Assembly: GCF_018320785.1 (NCBI RefSeq)
Contig: NC_054865.1
Span: 35,092,398-35,156,397 of the forward strand
Direction of reading: 5' to 3'
Length of the DNA: 64,000 bases
Origin: Cheilinus undulatus
Lineage: Eukaryota > Chordata > Actinopteri > Labriformes > Labridae
The translations under genes were made by a program, and so were the position numbers. The notes under the pieces are model-generated. The model saw only the letters and a list, made by a program, of their open reading frames with translations. It made no database searches and was not told where the DNA came from. Below are positions 1-10,800 of this stretch, in pieces (the stretch's first letter is position 1; each line of letters opens with the position of its first letter).

Positions 1-1283
1 TGAATATCCGAGTATAAATTATGTGGGCATTATGTCCCTGATTGCATCTCTCACAGCAGAGAGCTGTCTTTTTCTCCTCTGCCCATCCAGAAAACTCCTG
101 CTCATGCGGCTGGGTTTTTTTTATATCAGCGGCGAGAGAAGCAAGGGAGAAGAAGGTAAACCAAGCAGTGTGGTGAGTTAGCGGCTAGATAGATGCCTTT
201 TAAGACGGACAACGTGAAACAGCGCTGGATCTGCAGCGTTGAACAGTCGTTCAACTTTGAAAAGGAGGATCTCGAACTCACACAGTATTCGTTAAAACAC
301 GCCGCAAGATGACTCCAAGATAACGGCGGGAGTAACACAACACGCCGCTAAAGACATGAGCCGAGTGTAGTTGAAAAGCCAGGATTTAAAAATCTCATAA
401 AGACACGTAACCCAGAATATAAGATTTGCCTGGGTGGGAACATTTTTCTGAAAACTCCCTGCCAGAGTCGTACACACCAGAGAGAAGACGGCCCAGCAGC
501 AGACAAACGTGATCCACTTCTCCACAACTACAGAGCCTTATTTCAGCCTAACAGTTCAAAACACCGACAACAAGTAAATAGTTAAAATGTTCCTGCCTCC
601 AGACAAGCTTATTCCCCCATGATCACACAGGACAGTTTCTTAAATAAGGTCTAAAGACGCTCTCATGTCATGAACTTGTCAGAAACTGGTCCAGCATTCA
701 TCAGCACAGATAAACAGACTAATATAATCACAGCTGTGAGCCTGAATGGAGGACTAGACTGCAGGGTTTTGGCCTCTGGCTGCATGCAGGGTTGGTGAGT
801 TTTGTGTAGGTTTGCTTCGCCCTTAATGAGGGAAATAATCATTTTATAGTTAGCAATAGTAAACATAACACAGGAAACATTTCAGGACTGTTCATACACT
901 GTAAAAGACAGAGTAAGTCATGATTTATGTATTTTTGATTTATTAGTAAAAGATTGAGTAAAGTCCTTTTCAAAATAAAACTGCTAAATTTGACTTTATA
1001 TTGATTTTTACTTTCTGCACACAATTTTATTAAAAATACAATAGAACAGTCTGTTTTAATCACCAAACTACAAAACAAAATTTTAGCAAAATTGTTACTC
1101 CTTTTGATTTAAGTTACCTACTTTATTTATTCAACCTATTTTTTTTATTTATTTATTTTTATTTATTTATTCAAATAAGTTGTTTTATTCTTTATTTAAA
1201 TGTATTTATGTTAAGTTAAGTTTATTTGGTGTTTGTTTACATTTCACATTAAATGAAATCAAACTCCTTTTTTTTTCACCTAC
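1..1283. other. polr2m 3' intron, no gene seen
   Basis: This stretch follows the donor of polr2m exon 3 and reaches the window edge. It is AT-rich, with an (ATTT)n-like run at about 1,130-1,200. On the minus strand I looked for the expected acidic C-terminal coding sequence and did not find it. No other feature is supported. Confidence 0.5.
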
Positions 1284-1506
1284 CTGCTGCTTTTTGGTTT
1301 GATCCCTCAGAAGGGCAGCTGACTCTTCCAGAGATAGGAGCTGTGCTGGATTGTGGTGGAGAGGAGGTAGTTTGGCTGCAGTGATGTCATCCAGGTGTTT
1401 TCTGTCCCGTTCCCTCCTTGCCTGCGCAGAGAGTGGCGAGGAGTCTTCAGAAGACCGACTGGGTGACAATGATCCTGATGGAGAGACGTCACTTCTGTTA
1501 AGCAGT
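1284..1506 (-). CDS. polr2m: polr2m coding exon 3
   Basis: The acceptor TTTCCAG ends at 1507 and a GTAGGT donor follows at 1283-1278. The 223 nt encode residues 237-311, a Ser-rich stretch followed by [20 protein letters not shown] and [19 protein letters not shown]. It ends in phase 0. Reading on into the intron would add only a short non-conserved extension, so another exon is expected to the left. Confidence 0.9.
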
Positions 1507-3495
1507 CTGGAAACACAGATGAGAAAATTTAATGGGCAATCAAACTGAAAACATCTATAAGAGAAGGTAAATGATTTACAATGGAGGACACTGTACATGA
1601 AATGGATAAGTATTTTTGTATCAGTATAATGACATAAGTAATCATTATAATCATCATTATAAAAGGGAGTCCACTCACTGATTTGGTTTGAATTTTTGCT
1701 TCCTGGGAGCTGAAGTTTTCTCTGTTTTCTCCAGGACAGTTACATAGTGAGGCTTTTTTGGTTGCTCCTTAAGTGAGTAATTGTCTCTTGCTGTGCTCTT
1801 TATTGGGTCTTTGGACTTGCCACTGAAACCAGTACTAGTTTCAGATAGTCTGACCCTTTCCAAGGCCTCCACAAGGTCACCCTCTTTTGTCTCCTCAGAG
1901 TTCAGAGAGGCCCCAGCAGCAGCCGTCTCCATGGTTTCCCCAGCAGCCGCTCTGGAGACAAACTGGTCCTGTTGCTCGTCCAAAGTATCTTTTTCATGCG
2001 TGCGAGTAGAAGCGGGAGAGCTCAACCTGTCCTGAAAAGCATCATCACCTGCAGCAGCATCACTCTGCCTGATCTGCTGTGAGGTAGCTGCTTTGCTGGG
2101 GGGAGCACGTTGTTGCATAGTGAAGGCCTGCTTGTACTTGGACTGAAACTCTGTCCTGGCAGCAGACACCAAGCTCTGTCTCTTCTCCTCTTCATCGTGG
2201 AGTTCAATTGCAAGGCGGACTTTCTCTGCAAATTCTTTGATCTTTTTCCCTCTGTCAGGCAGAGTTTGTAATAATCTCCTGCAAACGACATGAAGATATT
2301 TCATGCTTTATTAGAGAAACCATTTCATTCATCTTAATATGCCGTGTATCCCTAGGGTAGGTTTATCTTTCAGTTTCTCCCCTCTGTACCTTGGTTTACA
2401 AGATCCAAAAGTATTATACTATTACACTAGCATCACATTTTCTAACACAACTGCTGTATCATCAGTAGTTTAAATTCTAAGTCATCTGTTCCAAACATTG
2501 CACAAAATATCCTCAAATTTATTCAAGTTTCATTTGAAGTGGCTTAGTTGCTCTTATCTCTGGGACAAAAGACCCTGAAATGTAAGGCATAAAACCTAAA
2601 ACTCGATATTTTAATACTTTATCAAAAAGTGTTTAATTATTTTGCATCATACATGTATGTAGAAGTTTAGGCTCTGTTTTATGAACATGATGTAGGTTAG
2701 CATTTCTCCCAAAATAAATAAAGTTAGATTTAGATGTGTGCACACTGATAATTTTGTGGAAGATATGACTTATGGGAATTTGTACAATCTTGACCACAGG
2801 TGTGTTGTTCATACAATTACGTGCTAGCAGGAGAAATTAAAGTTTTACCTCCCACAAATATCATTCTCAGTACACTGGCAGGTTCAAAGTTCATTCCCTG
2901 TGCTTGTCACTTACTATTTCATGGCTATTGGCACGCTGCATGTCATAGCATGTTTTAGATTTGAAACAACTTTTATGAGCTTTTCAAGCATTTCCAGTGT
3001 GATTATATGTCTGATACTGATCTTTTCACACCTTATATTTACATTTTGACAGCGGCTGTAGATCAAAGGTGTCTCAACGAGTCTTGAATTGAAGCTTTGC
3101 ATCTTTCCTGTGTGAAGGTTTTAAGAGTGACCGTGTTAACTGATGTCTCTCAGTCGAATACGTCTGTAGTTGTCAAGCTTAAAACAAATGTCCAAGACAG
3201 GCAGTGTCCTCTTGTTTATTTAAGAAACAAAATGGCATTTGTGGGACACTCTCCACCTTAAACCTCTTCTGTAACGAGAACCAAGTCACCAGTTAACACG
3301 GTCACTCTTTCAGCCGTAACACCTATCATGTTTACATACGTAATTACCCAATAAACACACACTAGAGCTAACTACGTAAACTTACTTGTTGGAGAGTATC
3401 TTTTCCTGTCGCAGGAGCAGTTCCTGGAGCTCTTCTGTGCTCTTGTGTCTCAGGTCTCCCACCTGTCCCTGGCTTTCTGTCCACGACGAGGACAT
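1284..3495 (-). CDS. polr2m: RNA polymerase II subunit M (Gdown1/GRINL1A), 3' exon missing
   Basis: This is a spliced gene with three coding exons in the window: 3386-3495, 1679-2278 and 1284-1506. Joined they give 933 nt, or 311 codons, in one continuous frame. Recognised family motifs are LPDRGKKI near residue 43, [11 protein letters not shown] near residue 215, and [20 protein letters not shown] followed by QLLSLEES near residues 260-295. In mammals Gdown1 binds RNA polymerase II, competes with TFIIF and makes the polymerase dependent on Mediator. The ATG at 3493-3495 begins MSSSWTES and is followed by a Leu/Glu/Gln-rich helix. The human protein is about 368 residues, so roughly 55 C-terminal residues, including the acidic end, should be encoded left of position 1; I could not find them in 1-1283. 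The gene is tandem with and downstream of myzap. The identification is confident; the exact 3' end is unknown. Confidence 0.9.
1679..2278 (-). CDS. polr2m: polr2m coding exon 2
   Basis: The exon has a TTTGCAG acceptor at 2285-2279 and a GTGAGT donor at 1678-1673, and is 600 nt long. It encodes about residues 37-237: [16 protein letters not shown] at the start, a low-complexity Ser/Thr/Ala/Gln-rich middle, then [20 protein letters not shown] near the end. It begins and ends with split codons, matching exons 1 and 3. Confidence 0.9.
2279..3385 (-). other. polr2m intron 1
   Basis: This intron separates exons 1 and 2. It is AT-rich with no coding signal. Its one distinctive feature is a 20-bp perfect inverted repeat, with arms at 3123-3142 and 3290-3309. 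Confidence 0.7.
3123..3309. repeat. 20-bp perfect inverted repeat in polr2m intron 1
   Basis: The left arm AAGAGTGACCGTGTTAACTG at 3123-3142 is the exact reverse complement of 3290-3309. The arms are 147 bp apart and end 77 bp from exon 1. It could be the ends of a short foldback element or a chance-preserved cruciform. No target duplication was seen. Confidence 0.75.
3386..3495 (-). CDS. polr2m: polr2m coding exon 1
   Basis: The exon runs from the ATG at 3495 to a GTAAGT donor at 3385-3380. It encodes residues 1-37, starting [15 protein letters not shown] and continuing with the helix [16 protein letters not shown]. It ends with two bases of a codon (AA), completed by the first base of exon 2 to give Lys. 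Confidence 0.88.
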
Positions 3496-6397
3496 CACTG
3501 TTAGCTACTGACAACTAGCTACAGCATTCACAAACAGCGCGAGCTCACGTTTAACTTTCAAAATATACAACCAAACTAAATTCGTAAGCTAACATACTCA
3601 GACATCTTCAACTACCTGGCATTTTTCAAGCAAAAGAGCCTCATAAACTGAGGAAGGGGGTTAGTTCATGTTTTCATACACAAGACATTTCAAAGTAGGA
3701 CTCTGCTTCTTCTTCTGCGCAAAACTTACATGTGACGTTTAGCTCCAACGTCCCCTACTGTACAGGGGGTGTAATAGACTTACTTTTCCCAGTCGCAAAA
3801 GGTTATTTGCTGCCCCCTGTAGGTCGAAAACGGTTGTCACCACACTTTTTAGATGACCAAAAGCCGTCTGTGAACCCTAGCAGTGTCTTTCTTCTTTGTT
3901 ACCAGTGCAGTCAGCGTGATCGAGCCTCTCAGTGTCAGGTTTTCCATTACAGCATTCTAACATCCCTACCGGATGTGTCCTAAAACCCCTGCGCCAATTT
4001 ATATCTCACTCCTCTCACTGAACAATGTCCCAACTTCCACCAGCTGTGTCCTTTCAGTCCCCCTCAGTTCAAAATCACCTCCACGTTTGGCTGCAGCTGC
4101 ACAAATTGAATAGCTACACTTCAGTGGATTTATACTTTCTCTTTTTCCCAACAACATAGTTTTCTTTGATATACTGTGGTACAGATTTTGTTAAGGGTCC
4201 AAAACTCACATGATATTGACCAACACTGAAGGTTTCCTGTAATTCTGCAGTTTTCTCCACATGAACCCTTAACCTCTCTCTTAACCAAAATCCCATAGAC
4301 AGGTGTTAGTTTTACCCAATGGAACCAGAAACGCTGGTCTACATGTACTTAATAAAATCACCTAATGCACATCTCAGCAGGCGGGAAATTAACACCCACC
4401 ACTAGCCAAATGCAGGTACTTTTGAGTAGACCTGCCCACAAAAAGTGCTGGACCTCTGTGAAACTCAGATGTGATTCATTGATGATATCAATGTATGAAT
4501 TGGATCAGTAACAATAGTGCTGGCATCCCCTCTAACAATTATGTGCTTTTGGAGCTAAAAGTCAAGATTTTATTGGGTTCTGATGTTGAAAATATTATTT
4601 TGTGCTAATTTCAACCCCTTTCCACCTCTTGAAACTGCACCGTATCTGCTGAAGGTGTGTTTGAATCAATGTCTTTCTTGTCACAAGTCCCCAAAAAAAT
4701 GACTGGTTAAAAAGTGGCACCATCCCACTGGGACTGAATCTTCAGAGCAAAGTCATTCACACTTGAAATTAATATTTTGTTTCACTGGGTGAAGTTTTTC
4801 TACTTGACACTGTATTGTAGGATGATTTGCTGCAGAAAAAGCAGCTTTGAACCAAATACTAGGAAAAAAGTCCCCAAAAATATGGTGCCAATGAGCTTTT
4901 GCATCTTATCAAGAACTTTATGTTGTGATTAGTGTGTATGTGAGATATATATGTGAGATTATACAGTTTAATGACAAGAAAAGGAAGACAAATGAACAAA
5001 TTCAGATATTCTTCTATGTGTTTCCTATTCTGGTTTTTAGAATAAGGCTGTAAAATATGTCTGTGTGGTCATCTTTAGACACAATGAGGATGTCTGGTTA
5101 ATTATACAGTAAAGTTTTTATTATCCAAACACACTCTGGCCTCTTGATATGTATCGTCAAGGAAAAGGCACTTCATAGAGTTTTCAAACACAGTTGTGGC
5201 AGTTCAGAGACAGCTGGATAATACTCAAGTGCCTGTGGCTCAGGAATGGCAGTCACCTTAATCAGGTTGATTAATATCTTTAAAGTAATTGGACAGTTCT
5301 ATCAATAGAAGAGAAATGTACTTCATTACGTGATATCATGTAACCCTGTCGCCAGTTTAAAGAGAACCATTTCTACCACCAGGATCAGACTGAAGGCTGT
5401 CCATAAAGGCACAATGCATATTAATAAATATTTTGTACATAATGTGACAATAAGAAAATAGTTTTCATTTAATTTGTACAGAGCCAGTATAAAATGATAG
5501 GAAAATACACACAATAACCTAAACCTTCATACAAAACTGGAGCAATACAAGTAGGCTACATTCATTGTAAACAAAACAAACATCCTTCAAAACATTTTTC
5601 ACAATTTTTTTTACAGATCAGAAGATTATTTACACCCTTGCAAAGCATTAGCGTTAATAGTGCCGTGTGCAAACATAGGCTGAAAACCTATAAAGACTTA
5701 TTACATGATCCAGGGTCGTATTCTTCATTGTATGGTCAACTTCAAAAAGTCAGCTTTGGATTGATTCAAAATAAACAACAATAAAATAGCAAACACTCAA
5801 CAGGGAAAATTAGACTGAGTGTTTAAGTAACTGCTTGATATTTTTGGATTTTCGTTCATATTTTTGTTCGAAAAGTTTAAAGAGATGTTCATAAAAGAGA
5901 AGCCCTGAGCAGACATGCATCAATCCATTTTTATTAAAATCATTTTTTGTGATACTAACTGATTTTCTGGTTTATTTATCTAGTTATCTGAAGAAAAATG
6001 ACTCTGACTTTCTTATTGGAAAATGGAGTTGTTATCACAGGAAATTAGTGTTATCCTGAGATAATGATATAAACAGTTCAGGACCTTAAGAAAGCAAACG
6101 TACCACACTCATGAACACATGAAAGTGTTGTACAATAAAATGTCCAGATGTATTAACTCTCAAGCAACTTCCAAGTAAAAAAGAGCAAACTTTTTTGTTT
6201 TTTTTCCCTCCTAGTGGAGCATTGGATGGTAGATTAAGGTCTGCTAAGCTAACAGATGGTTGAGCTGAGCTTAGCGCAAAGACTGAAACAAGGGAAACCC
6301 ACTTGCTTTAAACAACTTCCTACTTGAAAATAGTATGGTAGATTATTTCTTTGTTGTAACAATGCTTCTTAGCAATAAATCTTAAGTTATTGGCCTG

Positions 6398-6403
6398 TTT
6401 ATT
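6398..6403 (-). promoter_or_regulatory. Candidate myzap poly(A) signal inside a transposon
   Basis: TTTATT on the plus strand is AATAAA on the minus strand. It is the first canonical signal I find downstream of the myzap stop codon at 7104, about 700 bp away. It lies in the left arm of the inverted-repeat element. Use of the site is inferred only. Confidence 0.3.
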
Positions 6404-6669
6404 TCCCTTGTAATAGGTAGCACATTTGTAAGGTACATGCATTTGTGGGATGAGCAGCAGAGCTGAGTATAAGAGTGGCACCCATGAAAAAATTTGCCAA
6501 ATCTGCTCTGCCAAATATCTTATGTTGCTGTTACTATTGACTCTTGTTTTGAGCTTCTGGTACCCCCGGTGCCTGATTGGCACAGGATTTACCAGAGTCT
6601 ACCTCGTGAATTTGGGAGTGAAAAGGAACTGTATAAAATACATTGCCAAGAAGCATTGTTACAACAAAG

Positions 6670-6700
6670 AAATAATAATAATAATAATAATAATAATATC
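6670..6700. repeat. (AAT)n microsatellite
   Basis: About nine to ten AAT units, directly followed by a common fish repeat fragment (TTTATATAGCGCC). Confidence 0.9.
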
Positions 6701-7103
6701 TTGAATTTATATAGCGCCTTTCAAGAAACCCAAGGACGCTTTACAGGAAATAATCTACCAAACACATTATTTGTTTGATGAATTAAATCTAAGTGTAAAA
6801 ACCACAATTCACTTTTTTACAGGGTTTAAATTACTCGCTAGTTCTCACAGTCTAATCTGGGAAGTGACCACTCCCAGGTTAGAAATAGTCCTAAGGGTAA
6901 CCAAATGTAAAAGAGAACCGCTGTTTGTGTCTTTTACAGATTTAACAAATTAAATTCAACATGTATATTTGTGAGGTTTTTAAGTTGTTAGAGCAAAGCT
7001 AACCTTTTGTTAAATTAGCTAATTATTTCCATCACTAATGAAAGCTCTATGACATCTCCACTGGAACGTGCATTCCCAAAAACATCTTAATATTGCTCTG
7101 AGC

Positions 7104-7806
7104 TCACTCTATGTTAATCTTTGCTGTTATTTCCATGAGTTTCATGAATGGCGTGTAAGCCTGAGGTGCTCTTGATCTTGGCTGAGGAGAGGAGGAAGGT
7201 GAGGTGGATTCCCCTGGACCTGTTCTAGTGTTTGTGTCTGTCTCTCCATCCACTTCATCTCTGGACTGGACTGCACCCTCACCAGGCTCAGACTCAGACT
7301 CAGACCTGTGGGTGTAGGGGAATGTCCCACTTGTTACTGTAGGGTTGGACTGTAGAAAGCGGCTGTACTCGACAGGAGAGTACCTCAGTAAACTGGACTC
7401 CAGCCTGCTGGGCGGAGGGTTACTAGACCTGAACGTCCTGGGTTTGATGGGTGATGTAAGGTAGAGAGATGGATGTTGAATAGGAGGTGAATGGGATGGA
7501 GGATCTATGGAGGATGGTGAGAGATCAGGGGGTGAGGGTTGTGTGGGAGATGTCGTAGATGGAGGTTGAGGTTGTGATGAGGGTTTTGGTAGAGATGGTG
7601 ATGAAGGCTTTGGTAGAGATGGTGGTGGTGAGAGCTGATTAGGAGATGAAGGATGGGTAGGTGATGAGGGTGGAGATGGAGCTTCGGTTAGTGATGGAAG
7701 TTTCAAAGGTGGTGGAGGGTGAGCAGGTGGAGGGTGATTTATGGGATAGAGATGGGATGGTTCGCTCTGAACAGGAGGCTCAACATCATGCCTTTGTGCT
7801 TCACGT
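7104..7806 (-). CDS. myzap: myzap coding exon 14, Pro/Ser-rich tail and stop
   Basis: Acceptor TCTGCAG ends at 7807; the TGA stop is at 7104-7106. About 233 residues (473-706) are encoded. The first 115 are dominated by Pro and Ser, including a tandem SLPKPSS motif and PPPP runs. A middle stretch is rich in Ser/Glu/Thr/Asp (SESESEPGEG). The last 20 residues include YTPFMKLMEITAKINIE, which is comparable to the mammalian C-terminus. The exon is predicted to be mostly disordered. The conserved end and the in-phase junction argue that this is a real exon and not a run-on intron. Confidence 0.88.
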
Positions 7807-10800
7807 CTGCAGATTCACATTGAGACATCAGAGGGATGAAACGCCTCAAAAACAAAGCACCAAATATCACAGTATTCTGCTAGCGTGTGTCCCCATCTCT
7901 GCTTCTTACCTGGGGGGCAGATCGCAGCCTAATCCTATCTCCCTGGTTTCCAAAACATCTCTCGGCCTATTCTGTGTGGACATAAAATACTTCAGCTTGT
8001 CTTCTAATTCATTATTCTAGGAAAAGGAAAGATGAAACAACAGTGTCAGGTCAGATACATGCAAAGTGATTCGATAGGTGCAGTGACACAAGGAAACCAC
8101 ACAGACATCATTGAAAGCACAGGTGATTCAGCAGTCAGCAACCCAAGGATCTTCAACTCTAGCCATGCAATAGACCACACCACACCATGAAATAAAAAAA
8201 AATGCAGTGAAAAGCACACAGCTGATTTATTTGTCTTACCTCACACTCCACAATTGCTATTCTGTCCAGTAGCTCTGAGATGAACATATCCTTCTGAGCG
8301 ACCTGAGACCGCAGAGAGCCGACCTTCACAGATTTTAAAAAGACAACACTGAATTACATGGATAGGAATATTTTACTTCTGCACAGTTTATTAAAGCCAA
8401 GTGGTAAAATTGGTAAAAAGTACTGTCTGTAATCTCTTATTACTTTGAAGAAAAAGCAAAACACAAAAGCAATCAACTAAAGTGCTCAGTTCAGTCCCAG
8501 TCCACTCCAAACTGAAGTCTATTTACCATCCCTAATGTTCATTTTCTAACCCTGTAGAGCACTTTAGATTGGCCTGTATGAGTTGTGCTTTATAAATAAA
8601 CTCCTTGCCTTCTTAGTCATGATGGAAGCTGTATATATACAACAAAACTTCTCTGTGGGAAAAAGTGAGTTACAAACTCACAGAGAACATCCATAGCTCT
8701 AATAATGCTCTTTAATCACTAAACCCTTAAACCCTAGATTACATGTATGAATCTTAACCTTTAAGCTAACAGCAAAACACCACACCCTTTATTCACTCTA
8801 CGTCATATGAAGTTTTATATCCCCTGTGTGCACTGCATTCGTCCATACTCAGACTTGTAAACAAACTTAAGAAATCTCATGCTTTTCAGCCACACCCAGT
8901 ATCAAAACACAAGCAGAACAGAGAGCTAAATGGGTTTTAAAAGAGAACAATAAATTCTGTTTACCTCTTCAATCATTCCTTTGACTTTTCTTTGCTGGCA
9001 GAACACCATGTCATTCAAGTGTTTGATCCTCTCACGGAGATCCACAGCCTCAGCCTGGAGCTCTTTGGACCTAAACAAGACCAGCATGCAGTTCAACACT
9101 GTCACAGGTACTGTATGAATCTATGCTTTTGTATTATGTGGGAATGGACAGCCAGGTCAGATGCTTTCCAGATCAGGGATTATAGACTTTAGACAGGGAG
9201 AAAGGACTGAAACACACAGATCTATTTGCAACTTTCATGAACAGGTAAATGGTACAAGTGCTGATCAACTATGTAACAAAACTGACACTTTTTATGCTTC
9301 CACACCAGCAACATCTGAGGCCAGAGGGATCGTGTTTTCTGGCTGTCATGGACATTCTTGTAAATATATCTCCAAAATGCTTTGAAAGATTCTCTTCAGA
9401 CTTTTCAAAAAATTTCATTCCAACTCAAGAATGAACTGATAAGATTCTGGAGGTCAAACGTCAATGTCAAGGGCTCATGTGCACCCCTTACTTGTAAATA
9501 TCAAATTCTGTCATAGTTCAGCAATATCTCAAAAACACCTAAGGAATTTCTCAGGACAACCTGTCCGCAGATCATCCATTTCTGATGGCCGCTCTCATAG
9601 ACCTTTCATTAAAGACACTGTATTTCTAAAAATAGATATACACACTAAAACTTTAGATATAAATTGGATTAAACTTCTGTTTAGGGTTAAGGTGAGGGTT
9701 AGGACACAAAATAGTTAAAGGTATAAACTTGTCATGCAAAAACTGATTACAAAATATAGAATACAGACAAGTAAACAGTCTGCTAACAGGAAAAAAAGTT
9801 GTCCTCCATGAAAATATTCCAAAGCAGTCAGCATAGCTTACACGGCTACACTAGCTGTGTAAGCCATGTAGCTAACACAGTTACATTGCTAAAGTCGGGT
9901 ATACGCTGTGCCATTTCAAGCCGACCATATGACAGTAATGGCAGAATGTAATCTCATACTGTGTGACTGAATCGTTTACGAAGCACGACCATCGCGCACA
10001 AGTTGTGTGGTTACACTGACGGTCGTGCACGACCTGAGTGCTCACACTGCGCGACTGAAGTTGCACTGTGACAGAAACCAGCAGAGTTTCCTTTTTAAAA
10101 AGTCTCACACACTGAGAGTGAAGTGTTGCCAGTCATATGCTCTCTCTCGCCCCTCTATCTCTACCACCTTCTCTTTCTCTCTCTCGTGCTCTCCCTCTCT
10201 CTCCCTCTGTCTCACACACACAAACGGCATCACCATCCGTGCCAGCTGCAGGTCGGCGGATAGGAATATTTCCTGCTCATTTATTACCTTTATCATAGCG
10301 GGCCTGCATCAGAAAATCATTCTAGCTGTTGTCATGGTAATTTAGGACGTTGTCTGACAGTTTACAAAGGAAAACAATCCCCCAAAGTTATTTATTCTGC
10401 TTGCGTTTCTGCTCTCACAGTAAAGTGTCTGATATGTATGACCAAAATATCAAACATGCCAGAAATCCTTCCGACCAGTCAGGAGCAGGTTGTGGGGTTG
10501 TAGTTAGGCTGTGGTCGGCTGTCGTACGCCCCTGTACAAAGCACAACAAATGCTGCCCGATCTGACTGAAAGTCGCTGAACTTCAGAGCGAATCGTGCGA
10601 CTCAAAATTTGTGGCTGAATCACAGGAAAATCACACAGTGTACACCCAGCTTAACGTAGCTCAAGCTAAGCTCACAAAGCAGCTATGTAAGCCCCGATCT
10701 ACATCATTTGTGCAGCTAAGTTAGCTTTAGCTGAGTTGGCTAAAGCTCAAATTGATAAAGCTAACTCAGCTATGGATAGATAGCTATGAGCTATGTGGCT

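Larger units (their letters stand above)
6335..6765. mobile_element. Deleted Tc1-like element with nested (AAT)n insertion
   Basis: The left end (GGTAGATTATTTCTTTGTTG at about 6337) and the right end (ending TCTACCAAACAC at about 6765) are inverted copies of each other. They match the ends of the element at 52,010-52,772. The core carries no usable transposase. The right arm is interrupted by an (AAT)n run and a fragment starting ATTTATATAGCGCCTTTC, a motif common in fish repeats. Repeat of GAAATAAT on both sides of the insert suggests a second insertion inside the first. Confidence 0.65.
3496..7103. other. polr2m-myzap intergenic region
   Basis: This is 3.6 kb between the myzap stop codon and the polr2m start codon, both on the minus strand. 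It must hold the polr2m promoter and 5' UTR (right of 3,495) and the myzap 3' UTR (left of 7,104). The exact limits cannot be read from the sequence. It also contains a copy of a common teleost TTAGCTTAGC-type repeat near 6,240-6,300 and the inverted-repeat element at 6,335-6,765. No other coding sequence is convincing. Confidence 0.6.

Noticed and set aside
1351..1548. Plus-strand ORF over polr2m exon 3
   Set aside because: It is the antisense shadow of a conserved exon.
7661..8020. 119-codon plus-strand ORF
   Set aside because: It overlaps the opposite strand of myzap exons 13-14 and is an antisense shadow of the Pro/Ser-rich tail.
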